Assembly: GCA_038093515.1 (NCBI GenBank) | Contig: JBBPSI010000100.1 | Coordinates: 1-64,000, forward strand | Direction: 5' to 3' | DNA length: 64,000 bases | Origin: Butyriboletus loyo | Taxonomy: Eukaryota; Basidiomycota; Agaricomycetes; Boletales; Boletaceae | In this document: piece after piece, positions 11,124-23,453 of the stretch | Position numbering within the stretch: position 1 is the first letter of the stretch | How the letters are laid out: every line of letters starts with the position of its first letter | Position numbers and translations under genes: made by a program | Notes under the pieces: generated by a model | Database searches by the model: none | What the model saw: the letters and a program-made list of their open reading frames with translations, nothing else | Told to the model about the DNA's origin: nothing

Positions 11124-11423
11124 CATCAGTAAAACAGTTGCTGGTTTCCGATGCTAACCGAGTGTAGCCGAGTGTTACAGACAGCTACAGACAGCTAACC
11201 GGTGGTTCCGACCAATAACCGTTTCACTGATGAGGTGGTGAGCTTTCGTTGGAGATACCGAGCGCTTGCCGAAAGGACTCAGTCCAGCACCGTCAATTTT
11301 CCAATCAGATCACGCATCAGTGAAACGGTTATTGGTCGGAACCACCGGTTAGCTGTCTGTAGCTGTCTGTAACACTCGGCTACACTCGGTTAGCATCGGA
11401 AACCAGCAACTGTTTTACTGATG
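11124..11423. mobile_element. Perfect 109-bp inverted repeat (MITE-like pair)
   Basis: The left arm (11124-11232) and right arm (11315-11423) are exact reverse complements over all 109 bp, separated by 82 bp. Each arm has its own short terminal inverted repeat: it starts CATCAGTAAAACAG and ends CCGTTTCACTGATG, or the reverse. The structure could be one palindromic element or two copies of a ~109-bp element in opposite orientation. Internal CAGACAGCTACAGACAGCTA is a small direct repeat. No ORF and no clear target-site duplication. Perfect identity implies recent origin or homogenisation. Confidence 0.88.
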
Positions 11424-11656
11424 CGCTGAGGCCTCGCAGGAGCCCAGCTCTCTCTCCCGCCAAAATGGAGAGCGCCCCTCGGCCCCGTCCGCAAATTGAC
11501 GGTCCATTGGTTCTCCGATTTACAGTCTCGTCTGATCGGGACCTCCTCTCATAACGTCTTCAACCTCGGCACCAACGTTCTTCATCGACACGACCACTGA
11601 TCCTCGCCATCTCACTGACGCTCCTCTCTTGTTTCGGACTCGACGTGCCCACCACG

Positions 11657-12100
11657 ATGGGTATCAAAGGATTGTGGGAGGTATGTCATTGTTGAACGAG
11701 GATTCTGGACGACGAGTCCGTGCAATGGATCAGTAAAATATTTCCTTTTTTTTTCATCCGTGTTTATTGTCCTGTAGGGCCTTGGCCCCTTTCCAGACAG
11801 TACATACTGTGCGGTTCCTAATTATTGTAGTCGTTGTAATGTGTGCGTGTGTTATCAGCTCGAAAGTGAGCAGGGTCTGCGTGGGGCTGTGTGGATTTGA
11901 ATGTAAAAAAAAATTCTTGATGCCGGCTAGACCCAAACGACCACTCAGTTTGGGGTTGAGTGGACAACGTCATATCAATCCGCTCCAAATCCGGCTTATA
12001 GGTCCAGACTGTCGGCAGCAGCGCTCCACCAAGGCGGCGATGTGTTGGAACTGTGAGTCTTTTTCTGGATACTGAGCTAACCACCTTAGGTGCGCCTGAA
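11657..12100 (+). pseudogene. 5' stub of a Rad2/XPG-family nuclease gene
   Basis: After a CT-rich leader, ATG at 11657 opens MGIKGLWE, the near-invariant N-terminus of Rad2/XPG/GEN1-type structure-specific nucleases, followed by a consensus donor GTATGT at 11681. The best acceptor (CCTGTAG, ending 11777) precedes sequence resembling ALAPF, the expected continuation, but the phase is off by one base. Downstream frames lack the DxxxW/R and later acidic active-site motifs of the N domain. I read it as a real promoter and first exon followed by decayed or rearranged sequence. The alternative is a functional gene with a splice pattern I failed to find. Confidence 0.4.
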
Positions 12101-12484
12101 ATTGAATGGGACACGGAAGAACGTTTTGGTTCTAATGCACTAGTTGTCCCTTCTCGTGGGATTCCGAGAAACGGAGGATGCGATTAGAGGTAAAGGAATC
12201 CGGAACGGGCCGAAGATTTGACGACTGTGCTTCTCATCCTCCAGCCTTGGCTCATATTTGCTTCAAATGACCTCGTTCAAGTTCGAAGTGCTGTAAACTA
12301 TGCTATGGAAAAGATATCCATGTGTGGAAAATGTAAGGATTGGGCGAAACTATCAACTGACCCAACCGTGACTAACAAAGTTGTCGTAGGGCCCAATGGA
12401 CGAAATTATTAATAGTCATCAGTCTAACCTTGTATGAACCTCTTCCGGTGAATGGAACGGCACTGCGGAAATGAGAAGGCAGAC

Positions 12485-12567
12485 AGTCCCCACTATTAAA
12501 ACCACCAGCAAAGCTGGTGCTTTGCGGTGCCCGTTTCCCTGCCATACCCCCCAACATCGGTCTCGTC
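12485..12567 (+). promoter_or_regulatory. Conserved MFS promoter/leader (copy 3)
   Basis: A TATTAAAA box at 12494-12501 lies within CCCCACTATTAAAACCACC and is followed by AGCAAAGCT and CCATACCCCC up to the ATG. It is nearly identical to the block before the 31.9-kb copy. Confidence 0.55.
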
Positions 12568-14622
12568 ATGGCCTCACCTTCAAGCGATCCTTGTGTGAGC
12601 CAAGCGTCGGAGGGTGGCCTGACTGACCCACTAAACATAGCTCCGTCTAACAAAGACCTCAAATTTTGGCTTATCTTCGGCTCGATGTGCATTTCCCTCT
12701 TTCTCACCGCCCTCGAGCTATCCTCTGTTTCTACCGCACTTCCCACCATCGCCAATGCTCTACATGCATCTCAGTTCACCTGGGTCGGCTCTGCTTACGC
12801 TCTTTCCTCGACTGCGTTCCTCCCAATGAGCGGTGGCCTCGCTCAGGCATTCGGTCGTCGGCCTGCCATTCTGATAAGCATAGGTCTTTTTGCACTCGGC
12901 AGTGGCATTTGCGGTGGCGCGAATAGTATGAATATGCTCATTGCGGGCAGGACCGTACAAGGTTTGGGTGGCGGAGGCATTCAGTCTCTCACGATGATCA
13001 TCCTAGGCGATCTCGTCACCCTCCAAGAACGTGGTGTCTATGGTGGTATATACGGACTGTGAGACATCCTTGGTCACGAGGTACAAGGAAATGAACTCAA
13101 ACTGTTTATTTAGCATCTGGAGTCTTGCTACGTCGATCGGTCCTGTCGTCGGGGGAAGCCTCGCGTCGCAGGGACAATGGCGTTGGCTTTTCTGTGAGTA
13201 CCATATCCTTGCTCAGAATATCGGAGATACTCAGACAATGCGCAAGATCTCAACCTTCCCATCTGTCTCGTTGCGTGTGTGTTAGTCATGTTGCTTTTGG
13301 ATCTACCAGTTCCCCCGGGCAGCTACCGAGAGAAGCTTATGCGGATGGACTGGATGTAGGATCAAATGCAATGGTTGCCGTGAATTCAGTCCCACTTACC
13401 ACGGTTTATTGACAGAGGCAATTTTCTTATTATCTCGAGCACCGTCGCTTATACGGTAGGGTTGACTTGGGGTGGTATCACCGCGCCATGGGATTCAGCC
13501 AAGGTACTTGTTCCGTTGATCCTCGGTTTTGGTGGCCTCGGAGCCTTCATGTCCTACGAGGCCAAGCTTGCAGCGCACCCACTTGTACGTGCTTCTCCAT
13601 GTACCTGATCCGATTTTCGTCTCACGCCACCCGCACCAGGTGCCGCTCTCTATAATATCAGACTTGACCAGCATCAGTGGGTAAGTAACATTGTCGGTAA
13701 TCACTTCTCGTGGCTGCTCACGCAGATCAGATATATACAGACATTCTGCCTTAACGTCATCATATTGACACTTGTCTGTAAGTTCATTCGAAGCAACCGC
13801 TGCGTCTGGTTAGCATGACCACTTTGCAGATTACTACCCGGTCTACTATCAGGCTTGCAAGGGTGCATCACCTGTCATGTCCGGTGTTTACTCGCTCTCG
13901 TTTGCATCGCTTGGGCTTACAGCCATGGCCGCTGGGTTTTCAGTCAAAGTCACTAAACGATATCGACCGCCGATGTGGATAGGCTGGGCCCTTACCATCA
14001 TTCCTCTTGGTTTGATGAGCACTCTGACTGCAACGGACTCTCTTGGAAAACCCATTGGGTATGGGGCGTTGTTTGGCTGCGGTATAGGGTAGGTTGCGTT
14101 CTTTGATTGAGCTGTTGTCCCTGATTTAAATAACCCGTGACAGTGTGCTGAGTGCAACAAACATGTACCCCATTCTCGCACCCTTGCCGGTGACGCAGAA
14201 TGCACCTGCACTTGCCTTCATGGGGTTCGTCCGTTCGTTCGCCACCGTGAGTATCTTAATTCCTCCTTCATTCGTGACTGTCCTGAGGTGTGTGGTCCCC
14301 GTAGGTGTGGGGTATCACTATCGGGAGCACAGTGCTCCAAAATGAGCTCGCAGAGAAGCTTCCTGCATCGTTTATTCAATCTGCCCCAGAAGGGATTGCC
14401 ATCGTGTATGCGCTCATCCCGCAGCTACCCACGCTTCCCCCACAGACTCTGTTGGAAGTGCAAGATGCGTTTGCAGGCAGTCTTGCGGTGTTGTGGCGAG
14501 TCTTAGCTGCGATTAGTGGCGCAGGGCTCGTGGCGTCGTTGTTCATGAGGAAGCTCTCGTTGCACAACACGCTCGATGCGGATTGGACGGTGAAACATGA
14601 GAAGAATGAGCAGTCTGTGTGA
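12568..14622 (+). CDS. MFS drug:H+ antiporter, DHA2 type (copy 3, intact)
   Basis: Predicted 14-TM drug:proton antiporter of the plasma membrane. Nine exons, 12568-13058, 13114-13193, 13247-13355, 13416-13584, 13640-13680, 13731-13777, 13830-14088, 14144-14246 and 14305-14622, total 1,617 nt and give 538 residues without a stop. Motif A is GGLAQAFGRRPAIL, motif C GPVVGGSLASQGQWRW, and RTVQGLGGGGIQSLTMIILG follows TM4. The soluble N-terminus starts MASPSSDP and TM1 follows DLKFWLIFGS. Copy 4 has identical exon sizes and nearly the same intron sequence, so the pair reflects recent duplication or gene conversion. Substrate unknown. Confidence 0.92.
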
Positions 14623-15535
14623 GGTCATGCTCATGCCGCACAGCGAACGAGTTGGCCGGTGTTGTACGACCTGGGGACATCGGGAACCACTGCAAAGTAT
14701 ACCCTTCACTCTTCTCGTTCTGTGAACATGCAATGTCAAGATTATTTATCTGCACTCAAACTATCCTCTCCTTCGTGCCTTTCTTTTCCCTCCCAGACTG
14801 AGAGGGTCACCCACAGTCCCCCTTGTTCACCTGGCCAAAATCAAATACACCGTTCCGATATTCGTGCCGTTACGTCAGCTTACATGATCTTTCCTACTTA
14901 CATACTCTACATATACGACGTAAACCAGAGCTTGCAAGACATTAGCATGTAGGTCCCAGTCCGTTTCGCTCTTCCTCATGTGCCACCTAGTTCCTCTTTC
15001 CTCTCTCTATCTGCAAACGCTCGCAGATGATTTTATGCAATCAACACGATGCTCCAATGCCAACGTGTATGAGTCCTGTGCCACTTGTAATTAGGTGCGC
15101 TCGCTAGCTACGGTCATGTGACGATTCGCTCGTCACGCATCGGAAAGGCGCCAGCGGTATCATGATGAGACGGGGGACACAATTAAATTCGCCCCGCATG
15201 CTCGTTCTTTCTTTTGAGCCAAAGAATATATACAAATGCAGGGCTGGCCAGTGAAGTAAACCAAACCTCGACCGTCTTGCCGTGCCGCACCACACTACAC
15301 GGTAATACATGATGGTCATGACTTGCAACTCGAAGTATATCGCAATTTCAGGAGCACCGCTGTGACGGGTGTGATGTACGGAGTTCAGCGGCGACACCGG
15401 TGAAAAATGGACGACCCCTGATGAACAAATCACGGATCCAAAGACTACTGGCGGGTAGACGTGAGTGATACCGATCCTTTCAGCCAGTCAGCGGCCGTGA
15501 CGAGAAGATGATTCACAAAAAGCTGGGTAACCTTT
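14623..15535. other. Intergenic spacer between MFS copy 3 and tRNA-Asp
   Basis: The first ~80 bp after the MFS stop still resemble sequence downstream of copy 2. The rest holds no recognised gene. The ~100 bp next to the tRNA are its 3' flank. Confidence 0.5.
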
Positions 15536-15620
15536 CTCTCTGGCGGGGAGTCGAACCCCGCTCTCCCGCGGTCTAGCATTGCATGACAGGCGGATGTACT
15601 ATCCGATATACTACCAGAGA
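15536..15620 (-). tRNA. tRNA-Asp (GTC) with 13-bp intron
   Basis: On the minus strand the acceptor strand TCTCTGG (15620-15614) pairs with CCAGAGA, followed by discriminator G at 15536, as expected for Asp. The T arm is CGGGG-TTCGACT-CCCCG. The anticodon stem TCCGC pairs with GCGGG around loop CTGTCA+C, giving anticodon GTC. A 13-nt insertion (TGCAATGCTAGAC) sits one base 3' of the anticodon, the canonical position of a nuclear tRNA intron. The mature tRNA is about 72 nt before CCA addition. The POL2 stop codon lies about 80 bp upstream. Confidence 0.93.
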
Positions 15621-15696
15621 TTGATCATGGATGTTTGTTCGGAAATCAACAGCCAGACATCCGAGCAGGGCACTACTACAACATATCCGTATCTAA

Positions 15697-18600
15697 TTAA
15701 ACAATGGATTGCGATCGGAAAAGAGGGCATTCTTCCAAAACCATATCATGACATTTCACCATTTCTCTAGCATGACCTGCGCACATTCCTAGAGCAGAGA
15801 GTTCAGAATCTAGGTCACCCGGAATCGATTCAGAACCAACCTTTAGTCTTGGAAAGTTGTGCACAATGGCAACGTTGAGGATCGTTCTCAACTTTCTCTT
15901 CATCTCCGCTTTCCCGACGACCAACTGATACGACCCCGAACATTGACAATATCGCGAGGCGTTATCTGAGCGAACTTGTTTGCATTTGGAACAACGCATG
16001 TCTTGCTGGGCAAACGACTTTTCGATCACGCCAACCGTCCGGACCAGTTCCATCTCTATCGCAACCCGATCGTATTCCCCATCACATCCCCGACACATCC
16101 ACTTGGGAGGCCCAACGGCCAAACCATCCGGCATGAGCTCTGGATCACGACAAAAGTCAAAGTCGCGAAGTGCATCGCACATTTTACATGCGACGTTGGA
16201 CAACTTGAGAGTGTCGCAGGGGTTTCGGAAAATGGCTTCGTTGGCAAACTCTCGAATGCCTGCCAGGTCAAGTAGGTTACGTTTCAACAGACCGATCTCC
16301 ACTTGATAGTCTTCTGCAAGGCCAAGTACCGCGCAGGTAAATTTGACGAACTCGAGGACGGGGTTGGTGAACGTGAGGTAAGAGCCAGGGAGTATTGGGA
16401 ACATGAACTGGGAGTGGGGTTCCTCCTCATATACCGAGTCTCTGTGTTTGGTCTGAACGGAGCCCACGAGTCGCAGGAGTTTCCGGGTGAGTTTCCTGGC
16501 AATGAACTCGCGAGTAGCATCTAGCTCCTTTGCTTTCCCAACGTCTCGTTGCGTGACGTCGGGTGCGGAGTTCTCCAACACTCGAAGAGGGGCTCGTGAA
16601 CTCCCGTTCACCTTTTGTCTGACATTGTAGAGTTCAATAATGAAATACTGGATGGCAGAGCTGAAGTCATTCTGGATGGCTGGTGGGAGGAAAGTCTCTA
16701 TGTTCCATCGCATCTCGATGGTGAGCTCTTCTGGAGGTTCAAGAGCTAGGGGGTCCTCGCAAACGACACCTCCAAAGTTGGCAGAGTCCATGAACAACAG
16801 GAAGTCGTAGAAGCGCTCGTCTTTCAGATATATATGTTGGAATAGCTCGTGAGATGTCACCGCTGTGGCGATATACGTCGCGTAGGCGTGAGCTGTTCCA
16901 GGTGGCTTCGAAGTAGCAAGCAAGATTCGACTGAAGTCGGCGTAGATGACATGGGAGCCGAGTCGTTTGAATTCGGCAAGCATCTGTATGAATGTTTTCC
17001 GCATAAGCCCATGAATGAAACGATGGATACTTGGGTCATAGAGGTGAGATCCGCTCGTGCTGATCCATCGCCAGAAGTGGTCAATGGTCAACGTCGCAGG
17101 ACTCTCGAAGTTGCCCTGGATTTTGTCAAGAAGCCAGGTCTTGATCATCGACTTCATGATGCCGAACGCCAAGGAAGAGACGTTCGACTCTCCAAGAGTA
17201 AGGTCGCGTTGAGCTTCCCCCCGGTTATACGCGCTTAAGGTACGAGATGTAGAGTCAAAAGCGGTCGTCCCACCGCTCCCCTCTAGCTCGTTCACTACGA
17301 CGGAATGCAGGACAGAGTTGACTGCCAGGTTGCGGACCGTAATTTCCAAACATACGTTGGAATAACACCCAGAGGTCACGAACTCCGTGTTCTGTAGTTC
17401 CTCCGTTGGACGGTTGTCAGCTTCCCTGCCACCGAGATCTGGGCGCTCGGTGGGTGACCACCAAAGGACAATGTCCTGTTGTATCAGCCGCCGTGCGAAA
17501 CTAATGTCGGACAGAACAAGAGGTTGATCGCCGTCGATGTGCCCAATGGGAATGTCATAGTAGTCCGAAAGCGCAATTGAACGATCGAGCCATACACCAC
17601 ACATAAGGTAGCGCTGCAGCATCTTTTGAGCGACGTGTGTTTGCCAAGGAAAGACGTCCAGAGAATGGTAAACTTTGGCTTTGGGCATCGACAAGACAGG
17701 GAATCTTGACAATTTGGGAACGTGTGCGTCAAAGTAGACCTGCTCTTTCGACGAGGAGATCATGACCATGTACGATAAATTTTCCAAGAGTCCGAGTTCT
17801 CGGGAAATCGCCTTGAGAGCAGAGACGTCTTTATTGTGGTAAGTCGTGGTGAAGTCGCAAGATGACGGATATTTCATAGAAGCAGGATCTCCGTAGCGAC
17901 CTTGCCGTTTTTTCAAGAGATCCGTATACCACTCTTGCAGACGGGGGATACCTTGGCGGCGCGTTGCGGGGTCTACTAGATGCAGTTTCACCGCGCCGCT
18001 AGGAAGGAAAAGCGCAAACACGTGAATCGGGGCGCTTTGCGAGCAGGCATGATAGAGGAATAGATGTTTGCTGCCACGCCCACCGTCAAGGTACGTCTTT
18101 CGAGAAAAGGACGAATTGGCACGATCGAGTTGGCTCAGATCGACTCCAGTGGTTTGGGCTTTATTGAGAGTTAATCCTAATTCATCGACAGTGCAAGTCT
18201 TGCCTAGCTTGAGTAAGGCTCGCATCTCTAGCGGAATCTAGTAGAGTCGTCGTCAGAAATGTGCCGAGTTCGCATGGCGTTAAATGCAACACCTACCTGC
18301 CGTTCGAAGACGCCGTCGACATTCGGATTGTTTGTCAAGTCTGTGAAGTGTTCCTGGATGTCCTCGTAAACGTCTTCCTTGACGACCACCTTGTATAGGT
18401 TATTGCTAGGAATATCCCTCGGCAGGTGTCGCATGACCTTCTCCAACTGGTAATACTCTGTGCGGAACAACTCGTCCCTAGGCGGATTCTTGAAGTGAAG
18501 GTAAAATTGCCTCGGAATACGCAGGGGAACGGGTGTGAGTTCTCCATCAACTGAAACCCACAGCGTGAAGCGTCCAGGAATCTTGCTCGGTCGGATCTGT

Positions 18601-21600
18601 ATGATGTCCCAGCGTTGCGTCGTTCGTATCCGTGCGCCTCTAAACATGGAAGGGACGACCGCGGACGTCCCTCCGCCCCAACGTGCTTCGCGCATCTTAC
18701 GCCAGCGAGGCTTGATCGCTTTTAGCCAAGCCGAGTAGTTCAAGCCAGGATCTGGGAGAGGAACACTGCACGCGTCGTCTTCTTCAGCCTCAGGACTTGG
18801 CTTCCGCGCAACCTTGCGGCTCACGACAGCAATACGTCCTTCATTGGGATGCTTCTGTGTCCCAAAGTCTTCCATATCACTCTCTCCGTCCTCTTGCACC
18901 TTCCGCGGAGCGACAGAGAAGAAGTCTGTAACCTTGTTCTGCTTAAACTTGTCTACAGCCCCTGCAACTCTGCGATGCAACCAGTCAGGATGCCTGATCC
19001 TCGGTACGGGATTCGAGACGCCTTGCATGGCCGCAGGAATAGTAATCAGTTTCTGAATCACAGAACCCAATCGCTCAATGTAATACTCCCAGTCCAAAAT
19101 CGACCGAAGTTCGAAGTTGCTGAGGCCAGGATCTTTGAGCCACTTTCGGAGGTAGGTCCGTTTGACGGATTCTTCTGCGGAAAAAATGGCGATCGGAATG
19201 GCCCGCTCGGTGACGGCAGCACCGTTGGGCTTTGCGGAGATGACGAATTTGCAAGCGAGGCCTTTATCTTTGACCATTTGGTTGCCCAAGAACTCAGCAA
19301 GCCGTTTGGCAGTGCTAATCGACGTGGACTTTTGTCCAGCATACTCGGCGAGCGTCCTCGTCATACTTCTGTTCTCGGCAATGAGTTCGACAAGCTCCTC
19401 GTCCGAGAGAGTCTCCGCGTGAGCGAAGAGGATGTCCAGCCACTGGTCGGCGATGTTTGCGACAGCGCCATAGCACTCTTCAGTAGTGGTTCCAAGCAAG
19501 AATTTCTCAAAGATTTGGGACTGGAAGATCTTGATGAGTTGGAGTTCGCCACGTCGCTTAACCTCAAAGCCTTTGAGCTCTGCAAGAGAACCGTCATCGT
19601 TGAACACCGCGTAACGCTTCTTGAGCAGTTTGTCTTCCTCCTTGGATGAGGGGAGAATCATTGCACGGTATGGCCCGTCGAGTTCGAAGAAGATGGAATT
19701 TTCCGAGTGAACGTCGTAATCCCCCGTTTCTTGGTTAAAGTTGTGGTACTGGTGATTCGTGAACCGCGCGTGGACGAGGTGGTTAAGCATCGTACACGGA
19801 TACGAGATAGCAATGGTCTTGCCGCTAGTCAACTTGAATTTGAAGTTCTCTGGGAACACGCCTGGGAGCATGCACCAAATCCCGTCCGTGTCCAGCTCAA
19901 GAGGACGCCCGATCTGCTCCACCAACGCGCGAGCCATCTGGATGATCGTAGCGCCAGTGAGACAGGTGATCCCAGCCATCTCCATCGAATGCCAACGTGC
20001 ACCCTTGCGCATCACATATCCATAGAACGAGTTGAGAATGCACTTGTGAGCGAGCTGCAATGAGTCGTAGACCACGATCATCTTCCTCGCCTCGTCCACC
20101 TCCGCTAACGAACGACCTTCGCCGAGAATCGTGTCAAGATTCTTCTTCCAAGTTTTGAGCAGCCCCTTGTACTCGTACCGCCGATCACGGAAACGGCGCA
20201 CGGTGTCAACATAAAACGGGTTTTCCTGCTGACATACAATAGACTCGCGTGTCTCAACTTTCGTATCCTTGGTCTTCTTGTACACTTTGCGGGAGTAGTC
20301 TCCAAGCCGCTTGTGCAAAAGAGCCGTCTGCTCTGTCGCCGTCAAGTCGATGAACTTCCGCTGCGGTCCTCCGGGTTTCTTGGGAGGGAAGGTCTCTTGG
20401 TTTAGCGCGTGTCGAATCATGTTATATTCGTCCCTATGTGCAGGAAAGAATTCGCCTCTCCACGCCCATTCAAGCCTTCGGTCGCACTTCTTCCCCGGTC
20501 GGTTGTAATCGCATACCGCGCATACCGACTCGTCAACCATAGAGTCTGGCTGTAGCCGATTCGATAACATGATGTTGGGGTACATGGCAGCAACGTCAAG
20601 GTGGTAAATCAGTGGCCTGTCCGTCCGCTTTGGGTTATCTCGCATGATCTCGAGAGCGGATTGAATCTGGGCCTTGACTTCGTCGTAGTTCGTAACGCTT
20701 TCCAGAGACGCGTTTTCCTCCTCAACAATGCAGAACGTCAGGGCGGCATCGAGATCGTCGATCAGCTGAGCACTAGCGGTTAGCGTGAGCGATCATGCAT
20801 AGAGTTCCACGGACCTGTTGAACAGCTGCAGGGACGATCTTGAAATCTGTAGGGATATCACTGCGGAAAACGCCGGCCTCTAATGCTTCTACGTGCCCTC
20901 CGACATATGTTTCCGAGGCCAGAAGGTGGCCTTCGAACATGTTCAAATGAGCATCTTCATGCCTGTTGGGCATGATAATGTGTCCTCGGTACGCTTCCAC
21001 CTGAATCGATGCATGAGCGGGGTTCTAGCATTATTGCCAGGTCGACATACCATCAACAACGTCTCACAAAGCGTTCCACTTCCCTTTCGCAAGACCTCGT
21101 CTGGACACAACGGAATGATGTTGCACAGCGAGAAGATGAACGGATGTACATATTTCATGTAGAGATAATAAGTCGCCACGGCATCAGAGACAGAGTACTG
21201 GGCAAGGACTTGGGGCTGCTCCATAGCATATCTGAAGATTGGTTGTAAGCGTGAATGTTAACCAAAGCCTGATCAACGTACGGCGTCATCAATTCGGGAT
21301 CTAGCTCGATTGGGTTATACCCCAACTTTACCGTCGTGACCGCCTTTAGGCCCTGACTACCTTGTGGCAAGTATGAGTCGCGCTTGACCCATCGGAAGCA
21401 GTCCATATGGACACAAGAACGACTCTTGAACTCGTCCTCCGAATCCTTTGCGAAGCTCGTCTCAAGGAACATGTCGATACCATTGACCTTTGCTCTCGCG
21501 CAGAGAAATGGAAAATCGAAGAAATCGCCGTTAAACGTGGCCATGACCGTAGGCTTCACGTCCTGACAGTGTTGGAAGAATCTCTTGATCGTTGCAGCCT

Positions 21601-22872
21601 GACCAAGTCGGTACCAGTCAACAGACGCAGTTCGCCGTGACAAAACGACGTACCTCATCCTTCTCATTGTACACGATAAACGGCCCTTCGTACCCCTCCT
21701 TGGGGGTATACTCAAAGTTCTCGATATCCTCACTCACGATTTCGCGGTTCGTGATGAGATATCCTTGACCATCGATCATGTATGAAATCATCATCACCTG
21801 GTCAATTGCCTGGTCAGGAAACTTGAGCGGTGCCTTCGTCGTCTCGATATCATACGCCATGACCACTGGATCCGCACGCTTAACTCGCTCCGTGATCTGC
21901 ATAAAGCTGGGTTGCCCAGCATTAAACGTTACAGCATACCACAACCCAACGCGCAGATCGTTGTCAATGGCCACGCGCAGGTAATAAGGTACGTCGAATT
22001 CCCGAATATCGACGATGCACTCGCGAGGATCCCTTTCCCTGTAACTGCCACCGTTGATGCTGCCACCGATTTCCGTCCATTCGCCCTCGAGTTCCATGTT
22101 CGTGCTGGGACCTGCGGTGGCATTGACGACTTCCGCGTAGGCATCGACAGCCCCCCGTTTGGCACCGTTTTCAAGCGCGAGGGGGGCAACGTCGCGTCTG
22201 ACAGTAAGAAGATCTGAAACATTCCTAAAGCATAGCTGAATGTAAAGCCGCCGGTGTCCCATCAAATGATTCGGTAACTTGAGATCTTCCTTTCGGTGAC
22301 GTACGACCTTGTAGATGACACCTTCGTACCGCTTCATAAGCCATTCCTCAACGCTCGCCTCCGAGCCACTCTAAAAAGTCATCATCCCGCCCCCATTCAG
22401 CAAACCCACGGAAGAAAAAACACAACAAACGCCCAACCTTGCACGCAATGTAAAAATACGGCTCGTATTGCATTGTGCACTTGAACGACCCGCCGTCATC
22501 TTGTATGAAGTAGAAATCCACCGCAGCTTTTCCTCCAGGATACTCCGGGTCCTTGAGCAGCGTTGGGTGCATATTGATGAGCCAGCCTTCTCTCCGACCG
22601 CCTTCCTGCAGTCGCGGGAACCCGAACTTCTCGTCAATCTCGTCGCTTAATCGAACTTGTTCGAATCGCTCGGCAAGCTGAGTACCGTCGTCTTCGCGTT
22701 GCGGGGCTGGTCCTTCTCCTGATGCGTTTCCGTTGAATGCGTTTCCTCGTTTACCTCTTCCCCTGTCACGACCCCCACGGAAATAAGTGCTTCCTCGATA
22801 CCCAGCGCGTCCTCCACGTCCTCCACGTCCGCGACCATTTGATGTCAACCCGAAAGTGGCCCCGCGTGCCAT
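15697..22872 (-). CDS. POL2: DNA polymerase epsilon catalytic subunit
   Basis: Catalytic subunit of the leading-strand replicative polymerase, roughly 2,200 residues, acting in the nucleus. Start ATG at 22872 ([17 protein letters not shown]; Gly/Arg-rich N-terminus). Exon 1 is 22438-22872; exon 2 begins at 22370, and several short introns follow before two very long exons that meet near 18.23 kb. Visible motifs: FGFPRLQEG near the N-terminus; exonuclease Exo[11 protein letters not shown], Exo[12 protein letters not shown], Exo[16 protein letters not shown]; polymerase [41 protein letters not shown]; Pol2-specific [16 protein letters not shown]; and C-terminal zinc-binding CRGCD...CSKCKQ...CQCSG. 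All catalytic acidic residues are present. It shares its strand with the kinase upstream. Confidence 0.97.
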
Positions 22873-23453
22873 GGTAAAGGGTGTTGAAGGCAGAGAGCGA
22901 GACTCGCGTAGTAACAAGGTGTTCGCACGTGATGTGACATACGCGACCTGTCACGTCATTGTTTTATCACGTGGGCAATACTTGCCATGATGTAGTAGAA
23001 AACAATTCCGAGGACCGTTTACGGATGTACTTTCGAACAGCTCCGGGGCGGGTATAGGGAGAAAATAAGCTGGGTATCCCATAAAAAATTACGCGGTGCG
23101 TACAACTCGATCATCGACCTCGAAATGCTCAGGTCTCTCGCAGTAAGAAAGGAGTTGACCGAAATGAAAATCCGTAACCAGTACCAGAATAAGCCCCCGA
23201 GATAAAAAGGAAGGAAGAAAAATGATGCAAGTACGGGGATAGAGTGCGTGAGGAACCACAAGTGGTCGTTCGATCAGCGGAATAGCGATGTAGATGATAC
23301 AACGAAATGAAGTCAGACAAGAAAACCAGGAATAAAGGAAGCTGGACAAGGACAAAATGCAACGCAGTACGCAAAAGTCCCTGGTGCTCCACAACACAGA
23401 ACGCGGAACGGCCATAACAATAAACAAATATAAGCAAGCCAACAATGCATACC
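22873..23453. other. POL2 promoter and kinase 3' region
   Basis: About 580 bp between the kinase stop and the POL2 ATG, both on the minus strand. The POL2-proximal part has CACGTGAT and TCACGTGG elements; the kinase-proximal part is A/G-rich and fits a 3' UTR. No separate gene. Confidence 0.5.

Noticed and set aside
10839..11126. Arg-rich ORFs on both strands
   Set aside because: They arise from local GC-richness; both strands are open and neither has a motif.
21155..22370. Apparent frame changes in POL2
   Set aside because: Each is resolved by a short GT-AG intron that restores the conserved polymerase sequence.
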